Positions 11,601 to 26,100 of a stretch of DNA of 64,000 nucleotides are shown in pieces. The position numbers were made by a program, and so were the translations under genes. The stretch lies in the NCBI GenBank assembly GCA_037074765.1, contig JBAMDO010000017.1, forward strand, positions 248,001 through 312,000. The letters are read 5' to 3'. The notes under the pieces are model-generated. The model saw nothing but the letters and a program-made list of their open reading frames with translations. It was not told where the DNA came from and made no database searches. The first letter of the stretch is position 1, and each line of letters begins with the position of its first letter. This DNA is from Mansonella perstans. Taxonomy: Eukaryota; Nematoda; Chromadorea; Rhabditida; Onchocercidae.

Positions 11601-14600
11601 CAAGCAAAGAACATCTGATTCTTGATGGATTATCATGGGTAGCAAAGCTGGGTGATACTGTAGCGCTTGTGGGTCATAGCGGATGCGGCAAAAGCACAAC
11701 TGTTAGTTTGTTAAGTAATTGTTGTCGTCATTTCCTCTATATACAATATTTGGAGCTCTATTATTTCATTTACTAAATTTATTGGAAAAGATTTCTGTTA
11801 ACATTATTTTCCAGACCTGTATAGATGTTACGGAAAACGCATATTCATTTAAATTTTTTAGTTAAATAAATGTGAATATATCTTTGCTTTTCCCTCATCA
11901 GTTTTTCTCAAAATTCAGATTGGTTTGCTAACTCGTCTATATACATGCAATTCCGGTGCAGTTTTCATTGATGGAATTAACGTACTTGATATCAACATTC
12001 ATAGTTTGAGAAATGTTGTTGGTGTTGTGCAACAGGTGAGTACTTATTAATTCAACTTATTTGAACATTTTTTCATCACCAGAGATTATTTTAGTTTTTA
12101 CTGTTTCTGTTCGTTTTTTTTTTAAAAACCTATCATTAGAGTTTTAAAACAATTTTCACTTGTTGCAAAATAGCTATTTTCATTGCTTTCAATAAAGATT
12201 TAATTGCACTGTCTTTTCGCTAACAGTTTTTTCTTTCTTTTCTAATTTAGGAACCGGTGTTATTCACTGGAACAATCAAAGAAAATATACGGCTTGGTAA
12301 TCCTGATCTTACAGATCAAGAAATCATTGATGCATGCAAAACTGCGAATGCACACGATTTTATTGATAAACTAAGCGAGGTAAAATTTTTTTAACTCAAT
12401 TTTTTCTGAAATAACAATCGAAGAGTTGAAGTTCACTGCTCTATAAATTATTGGTAAGCGTAAAACCGTAAAATATTTCTTTTCATGCTAACTTATGATA
12501 ATACTTTAAAACTGTAACGAAAAAAGGGCTATGATACGAAGATCGGCGCTGGAGGCATACAGCTGTCTGGTGGCCAAAAACAACGAATAGCAATTGCGCG
12601 AACAGTAGCCCGGAATCCGAGAATTCTACTCCTTGATGAAGCTACAAGTGCGTTGGATGCTGAAAGTGAATCAGTGGTACAAAACGCCCTTAAAAAGGTT
12701 CCATGAAAAATTTTTTTTTTTCTTTATTATTTAAACCTTATTTATTAGCAAATTTCATAATTTTTTGTGTAATTTAATTACTCATGAGCTTAATTGATTT
12801 GCCATCATATCATTAATTGATTTTTGTTGATTTGTTTACTTCTCTCGCTTGTTTGAATTTTAATAAGTAATTAAATTTTGATTGCGCTTGGTTTCACGCC
12901 TAACGCAATAAATTTTCCAGGCATCGGTTGGTCGTACAACGATCGTTATTGCCCACCGATTGTCAACATTACGTGATTCTAATCAAATTATCGTTCTCGA
13001 CAAAGGTCAGGTTGCTGAAAGCGGTGAGTATATTTTATGCTTGCATTGGCAATATTTTAATTAAAAATTAATGTATTAATGCTTCAGTTGATATTTTACT
13101 CATTGATTTCTAGCCAGAAATAATAATACTTCTTGTTTAAAGTTTAAGGAAATCGATGCAATCTAGGAAAATGACCAAAAGTGAGTTTTGTCTTTTATTC
13201 ATTTCCTTCATCATTTTCCAGGCACTCATAAGGAGCTTTGCAATCGTAAAAATGGCATTTACGCATCACTGGTCAAATCACAACAGTTTGAAGAAAAGCA
13301 AAATGTTCCACATGTTCCGATTGAAGAACTTCCACCAAAGACGTTTCATAGATCTTCGTAAAACCTTTCTCTTTGCTCATAATGCCATTTGAAGTTAATG
13401 GCTTGTAGATTTTTACAAAAGCTTATCAATGCGTCCAGGAATGCAAATATCGAAAAAGATCAACAGTCTGGGCCAAGATTACAAGACATCAGAAATAAAG
13501 GGCACTTGACAACTGAAATAGTCAACTTATCTAAAGTGAGTATTTTTTAGTATTCAAAGTGGCCGCAGTTCATCAAATTACAGTGGTATGCTATCATCAT
13601 TGATGGCACGAGGTAGTATTATAAGCGGTGATATAAAACGCGCATCAGTAACTGAAAAACCATCAGAAAAAATTATTGAATTGAATGGAAAGGTTTGCTT
13701 AAATAAGTTTTATAGTAACTGACTCATTTTCATATTTTATTTTTCTTTTTATTAAGTGCGTTTTTACCTTTTTGTATTTTTCTTCCAAAGTAAACAAGGC
13801 ACCTTTTCTGTGATAAAAATAATATTAGTGATTTAGCTAGATAAATAGACTAGAGAAATTTGCAAGAATAAACCTCACAGACTCAAATAATTGCACAAAC
13901 AGAAAATGAAAGCTTTTTTTTTTGTAACATCCTGACAATGCAGGATGAATGAAATGAAGCCTGCCATAACATGGCTGATAAATTCGTTTGTTATATGAGA
14001 ATAAATTAAAAGTAAACTGCAAGTGTAGAATAGAAGAAATGCATCTACAACATGCGCAATATGAATATGTTTTGAAATCCCTTGATGTGCTAATTAACAA
14101 TATTAACTTATTAAATTGTTATGATCAAAATCGATTTTGAACTCTTTTCAAAAGAATCAGTTCATAACGAACTTTTGGACTCACTTTAGTAACCGTTATT
14201 CTATAACTCATTTAATGTTATCAAAAAGCGAAACACTTTTTGTAGAAAGACAATAAGTGGAAAGGTTTATGGCAGCTATATACGAACTGTAACGGAAATT
14301 ACGGAAAGGTGACATTTGCTTTGTTGGCATCACTGGTTCGTGGAATGGAATTACCAGCTTTTGTACTCATTTTCGATCACATATTCAGCGGATTTGCGAA
14401 TGCAGATTTGGGATTAATTATGCGACGAATTTTGCCTGTTGCCAGTATCTCTGTTGCACTGGGTGCTGCGTGCGTAATTGTCCTTTTTGTCGCAGTAAGT
14501 GTTCAAACTTGGCAAAAACTTGGATGTCCCAAATAGATTTCATAGTATGAATGATTTTTGAAGAACCTTCAATGATGAAATAACTATTTTTATTCATTAA

Positions 14601-17600
14601 AATTTTCATTGCATAGCAGATGAGTGTCAAGAAATATTGCATTAATTTGAATGCTGGATACACTTTACAGACATTTTCATTTGGATGGGCAGCAGAATGC
14701 ATTGTAGATTCTCTACGTCTTCGAGCGCTTAGCATTGTACTCTATCAAGATGCAGCATATTTCGACACGCCATCCACGAGCCCTGCTGTAACTGTTACAC
14801 GTATATCTATCGATGCTCCAAACATTAAAGCGGTAATATTCCGTAATATTCTCAGCAAATTGCTTTTAATTATATTTTTCCTTCACTAAGTTGTTTAAAA
14901 TCCATTCTTTTTACAGGTAGATATAAGTTTTATCATATTTAATACATAAATTGTTTGAAAAATTTTTTCTGCAAACATTCAGCAGAAGTGAAAATTTGTT
15001 CTCATTTTTTGCAGGCTCTTGATTCACGAATGATGCATATTGCAAATAATATTGTGGCGATTATCGCGCTGGTTATTATTGCAATAATATCTAATTGGCG
15101 AATTGGTCTTGCTGGCACTGGAAATCTTCTGATACTTATTTTGGTGCTGTTGCTCATCGCACATCAAATGCAAAAGCTAAATAAACATGCCTTAAAAAGT
15201 GATCTTACCGGCCAAGTAGGCTATTTTTCTGTACTTTAGGTACATTTTCTTTCCCAAAACTTGGTTCATCTCATCACCGTCATCTGCGCACATTTACAAT
15301 CAGCTGATCGAGAAGAATTTTCTTACAGTCAAACACTTGTATGATTTTACAAGAATCTATAAGCGGAATTCAAAGTACCTAACCATAAAAAAGTGCTCTA
15401 CTCATTTATTTTTGGGACTGTTTTTTCCTGATTTTTTTTCTTTTTTTTTCTGTTACGCACTGTCTATTATTTGCAAAAGAAAAAACGTTCTAGAACAAAT
15501 TACTGTTGATCTCAAGAGCTTAGTTCAAACATTAATTGGGATAATAGGTAGTTAATAATCATCGCAATAAAACAGAAATAATTAAAATACTTTAAATAAT
15601 TGATTAAAATAATTAAAACAACTAATTTAAAAAATTTTATTTTAATATATTTTTTAATAGCTGGCAGTCGAAATTGTGGAACAGATAAGAACGATCCAAC
15701 TAATCACAAGAGAAGAGCACTTCTATCAGGAATATGTTCAGCAAATCGAGGAACTACTGCTCATGCAGAAGAAAACTAGTCCATATGAAGCAGTTGTTTT
15801 TGCTGTTACATCCTCCTATATGTTCTTCAGTGATATGTTATCTTTTGCTGCCGGCATTGCATTAATTTACTACGGATACTCAACACCAAATGAAGTCTTC
15901 ACGTAATTATAATTATTTCACATTTAATCAGGGCACCACTGAAAAGTTTGATCCTTCTCAAATTTTTCACTTAAAAGTAGAAGTAACACACAATTGATGT
16001 CAAAGATTTCATTATTTTCATTAAAATCTACTTTTACTGGCAAAAAATTAATATTTCAGCGCTGCAATGTCCATTTCAACCGGTGGTTGGGCACTACTTA
16101 TGGTTGCTGGCTCTTTGAATGCATTTGTCATGGCATCTCCAGCATCTGATTCATTATTTCAGATTATCAATGGTGAAAACAAATCTGGCGCTATTGATGA
16201 AGGCTTACGTCCGGTAAGCTCTACCATTGCATTATTTTTGAAGTTTATAAAAGAGCTGAAGGAGTATGTAGTCCAAAATATTCTGCTTTCAATTGAAAAA
16301 TATTTTCAGGAAATAACGGGTGATGTTGAATTTAAGAATATAAATTTCTCATATCCGACAAGACCACAGCGAAATATTCTTAATGGTCTTAATTTGGAAG
16401 CTTATACGGTTGGTCCAAATTAAAATTCAGCAGGCTATTTGGATAAAAATATACAGACAGAATTGACAGAGATGTGAAATTTAAGGGACAGTCGGTTGCT
16501 ATCACTGGACCATCTGGAAGCGGCAAAAGTACAGTAGTCGCGCTATTGGAACGTTTTTATCAATTTAATTCTGGACAGTTGGTATGTTTGTTATTAAAAT
16601 TCGATTGTCAGTTTCTTTTGCGAATTATCATGTCTGAAAAAAAATTTTATAACTTATGCAGACTAATGAAACTTCAGATTTTTATGGAATTTTCAAAAAG
16701 TGTAAAGAGTGAATTTTTGACAGAGCTCAATTTTGCCATAAAGCATTGCTAATATATTTTAAAAATGAAACAATTTCTATTTTTGCGGTGAAATGATCAT
16801 TGGTAACGATAAAAACAAAGATATTACCGTAATATTTTTCATGCTTTTAATCCTTCTCAACTAATTCATTAGAGGCTTACATGCATTGATTCCAATCGGA
16901 TGAATAGACTTTTAGAATTTGAATGATACTTCGATTACAAAAATATCACTTCGACATTTACGCGACCAAATGGCACTAGTCGGTCAGGAACCGGTTCTGT
17001 TCAGCGGCACAATAGCGGAAAATATTTTACTCGGTACCACTGGCAAAACAATGGATGACGTTCGTGAAGCTTGCAGAATAGCTAATGCTATCGGTTTCAT
17101 CGAAGCTTCACCATTGGTTATAAAAAATTCATTGCTTTTGAAGATAAGAATTCATAAGCTGTGCTTATGAAAATCATAATCTTGTATTTCCTTGTGAATG
17201 ATATCGGAGTATCAGTTTAGAACTATGATACGGAAGTTGGAGAACATGGTGGACAATTGTCTGGTGGTCAAAAGCAGCGCATTGCTATTGCTCGAGCATT
17301 AGTTCGAAATCCGAAGATATTATTACTTGATGAAGCGACCAGTGCATTAGATGCGGAAAGCGAAAGAGTTAGCATTAAAACTACTGTTTTTAATCCAAAA
17401 ATCTCAATCTCTTAAGATTGGTCGAAAGTTTGTTGATTAACAAAGTCTGATTATCAGGAATTTCTCGAAAAACTACATGTTTTAAGTTCATGGAGGTTAC
17501 TTCATTAATAAAAATTCATGTAAAGTTAAGAGTGATTAAAAAGAATAAGTGCTTTTGGAGCCAAGTAAATGGGCAAATCAAGTAAGTGAGTAAACTGTTT

Positions 17601-17871
17601 AAAGGACATGAAACATAAGATATTTAAATGTTTTTGAATGTTGTCCAATGTATTGCTCGCAATCATTCAGATAGTTCAAGAAACATTGGATGTGGCAAGT
17701 ACTGGCCGAACGTGTATTACAGTTGCCCATAGATTGTCATCCATTCAAAATGCAGATCAAATACTTTTCGTTGAAAATGGCCGAGTAGTCGAAGAGGGAA
17801 CACATCAGGAACTTATCGAACTAGATGGGAAGTACGCTGATTTGATCCGCAAACAAGACTTGAAGTCTTAA
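8695..17871 (+). CDS. P-glycoprotein (ABCB-type ABC exporter), full length, about 26 exons
   Basis: A full ABC transporter (TMD1-NBD1-linker-TMD2-NBD2) that would export hydrophobic compounds across the plasma membrane. The first exon begins [14 protein letters not shown] at 8695. TMD1 spans exons from about 9107 to 11040. NBD1 (11507-13357) shows Walker [10 protein letters not shown] split by an intron at 11701, Q-loop VVQQEPVLF, signature LSGGQKQR, Walker [14 protein letters not shown] and switch IAHRLST. TMD2 begins near 14246 ([12 protein letters not shown]) and runs to about 16213. NBD2 (16315-17871) shows [41 protein letters not shown] and VAHRLSS, and the protein ends [10 protein letters not shown]. 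All catalytic motifs are intact, so both ATP sites look functional. Two junctions are unresolved: the linker near 13535-13575, and the exon before the NBD2 Walker A (16400-16475). Nematode P-glycoproteins are linked to tolerance of macrocyclic lactones (family knowledge). The exact paralogue number cannot be assigned. Confidence 0.95.
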
Positions 17872-20195
17872 TTGGTTAGCCAATAGGGACGATCCAATGA
17901 TAACTGTTTAAAAAATACAAAAAATTGTTAATTTTTAATCTATTGGAAATTTGTGAACTTCAATGAGTCAATGAAAACGTACAGAAATTTTTTTTTGCTT
18001 TTTTTTTTGTCAAAATTTCAAATTCTGTCACTTCATTTTGCACAGTTGTTTTATATCTATTGATTCTCTAAAAGAGTCTTGCTAATTTTTCGACTACCTA
18101 TAAGCTGCATTTTCTAACAATAGGAGAAAATGAATCATTGAAATTGACCTCTGTTTATAGATGACTGAATAATATTCATTTTTATTAAATTGCCATTACT
18201 ATTCTTCTAAGATTACTACTTCCAGTATTAGTAATTATTGTATCATTAAAGCAAATTTGCATAGTGCTTGATGTACACTGGCATTTTATTTGCGGGTAAT
18301 CGAATTGCAATTATTTTACTTAAATCACAATTGAAATTTAAATTACAGTAATTATATTCTTTCTGCGGCATAGTCAATATGCAGAGAAAGAAATTTTCAA
18401 GGTATATTTGTTACACAGAATTAAATAAAATAAAATGCAATTTTATGCTCTAAAGGTTGCATTAGCAAAAACAGTAGTGATAGAACGCAAATTAACAAGA
18501 TCATATCATCATCCAATGGAACTATTAATTCCCACTTCTTGATACTTTTGCTCTTGGAACTTTTAGCAAAAAATTCAACAACTTTCCCATCGAATAAGTC
18601 ACAAAGTGCTCTCAACTTTTAAAAAATGTGCTTCAAAAAAAAAAATTACAAACATTACGGAAAAAAATTACTGATATTAATGAAATAAACGTTTTGGTCA
18701 TAGTGGATCTTTCAATACTGACGATAAATATATGTAAGGTAAAGAGAAGTAAACTGAATAAACAGAGAGGAATAAAAGATGAATATTTTAAGGTTACTCA
18801 ATTTTGTTGCTTTAAACTCAAACAGGATTGAATCACGAATTTAAAAAATTGAAGGTTAAATTGTTTCTAGCGAAAAATTTCAAAAGAAATAATGCAAGAG
18901 GCTTAGAAAATGTTTAACGGACAAAGGAATATAGCTATAAAACAAGATCTCATTTAGCTGGCTTACGTGACAATTTCGTTTTTTTTTAAAGAAAATTTTT
19001 TTTAAATTCTCTACTAGTACTGGCTTGACTTGTCAAGAGATAATTTGATTCTAAAGATTCCGGATGACTTGGTTTTAGATGCCTCGCTTTGATAAAATGA
19101 TTCATTAGTAATGATCGTAAAATTTGAATATGAAAACAAAATTAAGAAGAACTGATCACAGCTCATTAAATATATTCATCATGCTACAAAATTTTTAACC
19201 AAATATAGATCTTGGCTAAACAGCAAGGATTAATAAACTATTTAGTTTTTTTTTTTGAAAATAAAACTTAAAAAAATTCTATATCGAATTCTATATCTAT
19301 ATCGAAGTTTGAAAAATTGAAGTGAGACTTGGAAGACAATGAACAGCAGAAAAAAATTCAGCAACTACCTTCGGTCTATGAAGACATTATCACAGAAAAA
19401 TACAACCTATTTTTAATATGCTCGAGAAATGTAAAGTCAGATGATCCAAGAAATATCAGTCTATGAGGAAAATAATTTGAGAAAATAAAGAATTACTAAT
19501 TTACGTGAGATGTTCCATCAATTTGATGATTCGTTGACGAGAAAGTACATAATTGTACAATCGTTCTTATCGTTAGTCTTAATCATCTAACTTTTCTGAC
19601 AAGAATAATCATTGGTTGCTTGTTTTCTTTCCGAATTCACAGCTACTGCACCATGAACATATATGTTTGCTAGGGCATCGCGTAACTATAAATTTTAAAA
19701 GCAATTATTTGAATTTCATTAGTAGAATAAATTATTTCTTATGATTTCTATCATTAATGCAACTTTTCAAATTATTGTAGTAAGGAGGTGACGACGACAG
19801 TTATACGTAATTAATCAAGCTGCCGAATATCAGATTCTTGAATTTCTAAACTTTTAAATTACATTTTTACTTCGATTACACACTAAGTAGAATGACCAGA
19901 CAAACTTGATAATCAAGCAGCTGCCATGGGATTAACTATTCGCACTCTGTTTAAAATTTTGAATAAAAGTCCTTGTGCCCACTCGTCTAAATGTACGCGA
20001 TTTTGTGGAAATAATTGCAATTTGACTGGAAGATATGACTTCAATATTGCTTTACGTGTACAAATAACTTTTCTTCTAGCCATTAAGTCTTGCAGACGCG
20101 AAGAGGAGAAAACGATCGTCAAGTTGTATAAGTGATCGATTTCGATTCAACCTTTTCGCTCGACAATTATCCCCTGCTTTGGATAGTAACAAAAA
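17872..20195. other. intergenic between two convergent genes; 3' exon of the CLC gene may extend into it
   Basis: The P-glycoprotein gene ends on the plus strand at 17871 and the CLC gene comes from the right on the minus strand, so this holds two 3' flanks. From 17872 to about 19900 nothing coding is recognised. The block 19913-20135 is less A+T-rich and open for about 69 codons on both strands. Its minus-strand frame (…RRKVICTRKAILKSYLP…MAAA, stop) could be the true last CLC exon, but no in-phase splice junction to it was found. Confidence 0.45.
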
Positions 20196-23100
20196 TTAGC
20201 ATGTAAAAAACACCTCTTTCAAAGCGATGACACCAACCAGACGTCCACGATCGGTAACATATGCGTGAGATAGGGCCAACAAGGAGAACAACGTGTGTAC
20301 CTGAAGTCCCGTCTTGAATTAAAACACTTTTAATCTCTTCATCTTTCTTACACAAAAAAAAAAGCTTGTGGTTTCCGCGAACCAATTTATTTCAACTTTT
20401 CAACTTTTATTCTGAAAATCTTATCTCTGTTTATCTTTTTTACTTCAATATTCAATTATTTTCATCTTTTAAAAAAGCTAAAGAAGCTGCTTTACACTTA
20501 CTTTATGTAGCGATGAACCGAGAACAAGCTGGAATGGAGCTGAATCGATAGCCACTTCATCCAGGTCTATTACGTGATCTAGCAAACTATCCTTACTGAC
20601 TTTTGCCCTTCTCTTCAGCTCATCGGCCGTAGGTCTCACAAATATCTCTGATAATGCTAAATCTGCAAGACAAAACTTTGAATTTCCAATTCAAGGCCTA
20701 ATTACAGTGAAGCAAAATGAGTATTCGTAATTGAAGTGCTTAAATGAATTAGTCAAATGATTTCACGCAGCAGAAAATGTATTCTTCAAATTTATGGAAT
20801 TACGCCATTTATGAATTAGTAACTACATTTATTTTCGGAAGTTAGGTCATTTACTCATATTAGAAAGGTACAGAATTCTCGATGACTGCAAAGGCTTATT
20901 GTTTTTTTTTGCATTTATCATTTCATAATAATGAAAACTTTGTTTCAGTTTACTTCACAACAATTCTTCTAATGATTTTAATTTTGATAAAGATTGTGAA
21001 TTAGATATCACTAGATGAATATCAAATTTAACAATATTTTTGGATTGAAAATGACTGATTCATCAAATCGTCAAATCTTTCCTTAGAATATGGAAAATCA
21101 ATTATGAAATGCAGTTATAATCGATACCCTTCGTAAGGTCACAACATAACGATGAATTCCTAAATTTTTCTAAATTTTTAAAATTTTTCTAAGCAAATTC
21201 TAAATTTTTCAAGAAAATTCATTTTGTGCGCCTCATCAAATTAGAAAAAACTTTTTGATGGTCTAGACCACAATATAATGCTTAAACTCGATATCACAGT
21301 CTGAAGAACTGTGAACATTTCATTTATGCAGTGACATGTTAGTATCAGTCTAATCAAAATTTCTGGCCCTTCCTAATAACATAGGAAAACTTTAAATTCA
21401 AAGACAAAAATGTCTGTTTATTAATTATAAGTCTCATTAGATTTGTCTATTTTAATAATTTAACCTAATCTGCTATTTTTTCGAGTCAACTGAAATAGAC
21501 ATGCAATATTGCTTAAACTTTTTCAGACGTCATTAAGTGTTACGAAGATGAAAATATCAAAGCTAAAATTTTTTTTTTAAAGACTTGAACTGCTCAAGTG
21601 AAGCTAGGACTTGTTGTGAAGTTCAGCAAGAAACTAAAATCAATTTACAGAATATATCCAAAGATCAAACCATGCGGCTCATGAAGAGGCGAAATTGAAA
21701 GCAGTGTATTTCCAGTGATCGATCCTTCATTTGACAAGCTCTTTTCGCCATTTAGTATCAATGACTGTGCCGCATCTCCTTCATTTGAATGACTTCTTTG
21801 TCTTTTGGATAACCGTAATGAAGATCTGAATAGAAAAATAAGAATAGAGGTACCAATAGTTGAGCTCAGCAGGTTTGTGAATCATAATAAAAATAGTTAA
21901 TTGTCAAAATAATTTTTTAAATTACTAAAAACAAAGTGGTAGAACAGTTTACATGGATTTTTTAAAAAAGTTAAATATAAAAAACAAGAAGAATATCTTT
22001 TTATGTTGTTGAAAATCTCTGCAGGAGTTCTCTTATTCGAAAAAGGATTGAATTCAGCATCGATCAATTGTCGCCTTATCATTAAAGATAAATATTTTTT
22101 CGCTACAGAGCCGAGCAATATTTTGTATTCTGAAATCATCGGAATGCACCAGTGATTCTTAATTCATAACCAAGAATGTAAATTTACTATTTAAAATTGT
22201 TTTATAGAAATGCTTATATGCATCCCATCTTCACTAATACCGATGATATTAGGTAAAAATTAAAAATTCTGAAAAAAGGTAACTTACTTCGATCAGTAAC
22301 AACAGGAAAACTTTTAAGTGTTGGTGCAAGACGTAGTATTTCGCAAAGCTCTCTGTAGGTTGTTGATTTTGTAATGTAAATAACATCTTTGATCATAATT
22401 TGCTCTACTTTTACCGTATGCACACTACAATGTATTTTTGTAAATCAAAAGATGAAATTTGTGCCGGTTTGCAAGCTCAACTAATTCTAAATATAAAATA
22501 TTAGCTTTGCTGCCACATATTTAACTGTTACTTTGAAGATAAAAAAAGAAATTATGAAAATAATGATTGATCCATATTAATGCTTTTCTGAAAAGAAATA
22601 ATTTTTTCTTCTGAATTCTGTAATCATCCGATTTAATTAATGGATAAGAAAAATTTAATTTTAATAGTTATTTCTGCATAGTTCTATAAAATTCATTCAT
22701 TTATAACTTAGAATAACCTGATTCGAGAAGGCGGTAAATCCGGTAAGTATGGATATTTCTTGATTCGAATGATACTTTCATAAATAGAAGGTTGTAAAAA
22801 TTTGCAAACTGCATTACCCACTAGCATCGCTATCTGCATATTTAAAACTTTAATGATTTCTTCAATGCCACATCATCTATTTCTAAGGCAGGCTTCTTTT
22901 TTCATTTTCTTCTTACAATTATTCGTCACTAAGACTGTCAAATTTGCCCAAATCACTTTCCTAATCCTGTTGCTTTAAAAATTATTAAGTCAAAATTCCT
23001 GATGTTCACTGTCTTATTATTTCTCTTTGTCGTGCCCATTTGAGAAATAATCTACCAAATGAAAAGTTAACGGAAGCAAAGTACCAGAACGGGCAATAAT

Positions 23101-26100
23101 GGAGTTAGCTGTCCAGTAAGCTCGCATATAATTACGGCTACCGACAATGTATGTGTTACTGCACCTGTATAAGCTGCTGCACCTAGAATAACATTTTTTT
23201 GGACTGTCTGCAGTATTCTGTCTTTGCGTGAAAAAAATAAATTAGACATTAGCTTAGATTATAGCAGTCTGAAAAAATTAACTGATAAAATAGATGAAGA
23301 TTAAGGATAAATTAAACTCTTGCAGGTACCAACAACCGCATAAAGTCCAGGAAAAATAAGTGGTCCATTTGATCCACGAAGACCTTCTGGGAAAAAAAAT
23401 GCCATCACTTCACCAGCTAGACGACCTCCAGCTGCTCCAATTATAAATGAAGGTACAAAAACACCTGCTGGCACATTGATAGATATGCAAATTGCTACCA
23501 GAAAGAACTGAAAAGTCGTCGCAAAATTTATCACTTCCGTTGATGAGGAATATGAAAAATGCAAATGAGACCATTGTGTTACATACAATCCTTCATCAAG
23601 AAACACGAACTTTCAGAAAATCATACTAAAAGGAAATTTTAGCACTAATTTTTTTACAGCCAAAGAAAAGATTTGACGCTATCAAAATGAGCTTACGTAA
23701 GTTATAAAATAGCACGTGAGCGAATGAAATATGGTAATTTGACTTCCTAAAGAAATTCCAGTCCAATGCTGAAGAAGCTTTTCACTGCATGGCTGTTTAC
23801 TGGCATTTGTGATATGCATCGTGCAGTTATTGAAAAAATCAGCCATTGTTTCGCGAAACGTCAACTGAAAATTAGCACTCATTTATATTGTTGTAAAGTA
23901 TAATGCAAACGTCAAAATGGTACTAATAGATTCAAAGATTCATAAAAACTAAAATCATTTTTGAGAACAATAAAATGGTGATGTCAATTACAAGTTATGT
24001 ACATCTATTGGTACTAATATTATATTAAGTAAATTTATTGAATTTATCTCCTCTAAATGCTAAGTCAGCAAAATTAATTAGGAAATTGTACAAAACCTAT
24101 TAATGAAAATGCTTCGATGCAAAATTTAAAATTCAAAAAAAGCTAATATTTTGAATTCAAGTGCTGCTGTTTGTTGAATATGTTTGCAAACTTTTACCTA
24201 AACATTTGCTAAATCAAAGTATCTTTCTTCTGATAATTGAAAGAATGTAGTTCTAAACAATACGATGCTGTAAAAAAAACAAAAAGAATTACTTATATAT
24301 ATTTGAAGAAAGACAACGACAGTATTCTTCATCATAGTAATATTAGTTAAAAAAAAAACTGAAGATGTACTTGTCCGGCGATGTAACGACCGAAGCCTTC
24401 CGGATATGTGAGTATGCCAACAACCAATGCCATGAAAACTGTGAACGCAAAAAAGCTGTAATGAGTAATCAGAAAATAGTTAGCAGTTAAATGAATCAAC
24501 AGAAAAGTGACATTTTAAAATATGGCGAACTTGAGAGATAAATGATTGTTTTTTGAAACAGAAATGAAAGTGAAGAGTTAAGTTTTGAAGAAATTAAAAT
24601 TGTACTTATTTCGAAAAATCATCCTATAGATACTGTTGCTTTGGCGAAATAAGATTATTTTTTTGTGAATGAAAATAAATGATGCTGCAAAAAGGCCGCC
24701 AAGTAATCTGCAAATGTCGCACGATGTGATTGAGAGTCGGTGTAGTGAAAAAACAACAATGTCATCATGTCTCGTAACATTATCCAAAATGCCTGGAAGT
24801 TAGCCTTGCGTGTTTTAATCTTAAGCGCTTTGTATCAACCGACTCGGGATCTCGAAGCAGTTACTGGAATCTTTCAACAGCGTACCCTAAAAATGCGAAT
24901 ATCGGCAATTCTTCTACCAAAAACGATTCCGTTGGAATATTCGTCTGATAAAAAGCCGTAATAGTTCCTGAAAGCTTAGTTTTTTTTACAGAAATTAATT
25001 AGCTAAAACTTATTACTAAAAACTTAAAACTTATTCTATTACGTTGTTCAGTAGATGTTTGAACACAGTCTAATTTCAAAACTAGTTTGATTTATCACCA
25101 GATTGTTCTGCTGTAACGAAGAAATTCGCAAATCGAAAAACAATTGCACTGCAAGTTGCAGCGAAAAATGCACGCCAGTAATTTTTTACGGCAAAATATT
25201 TCGATGTGGATTCTATTGCATAGAGCACTGCTGCAAAAATTTCGGCGTTAAAATAGCAAATGAAATTTTTCAAGCGATTAGTACACGGCATTGCATATTT
25301 TGCTAAGAAATTCCAAATGATGAAAAAAATAATGAGATCAATGATCAGATCCAGTCATATTCATAATATAATAAACTTTTTTTAAAAAATCTACCTCCTA
25401 CAGGTGCTGAAAATGTACACGCTATGCCAACAGCGCAACCAGAAGACAGCATTTCCATTTCTCGACCTTCATTTGAAAAAAATTCTGTATAATGGCAGCT
25501 AGTAGTCACCTTACTTAAAATAGTTGCTACGATTGCACCCATATGTACAAACGGCCCCTGAAAACTTCCACTTACGTGTTATAAATCTGTATCTGAAATT
25601 TTTTAAAGCTTAAAAAAAATTTACGAGGATCATATCTAGAAATCTGTGACAGGATTTCATTTCAACAAATGTGATACAGTATTTTAAAAAAATACAAGTA
25701 TAACTGCAGAACTAGCACAGCTTGAGTGGATATCACCAGTACTCGAAAAATATCTTAAGTTATCATCATTCTTGTTCGGAATTATATTTGGGCTATCGGC
25801 AAAGCTAAAGGGACAACTTTGGAATGCTGAGTGAAGAGGAATGAGATAATGAAATATTTTTATTTTAAAAAATGATAAACTTCTTTTCCGATTGGGAGAC
25901 TACTACCAATTGCCAACATTAATCCAATCATTTTTGCAATGAGTGTTCGAAACGTAAGATAATTTTCCATTTTAAATCCGTGCATTATTACTTTCACTTC
26001 CGGGATTCCTGAACCTAAATAAGAGATAATACTGCAAACAGCTGAAAAATTCTAGAAAGTAAATGCACAATTTGAGGACCACGTTTGCTTAGAAAAAAAA

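Noticed and set aside
14418..14735. 105-codon minus-strand frame
   Set aside because: It is antisense to the P-glycoprotein TMD2 exons and has no features of its own.
14955..15014. Start of a 94-codon frame ahead of the TMD2 exon
   Set aside because: The coding exon begins after the acceptor at 15014; the upstream part of the frame is intron.
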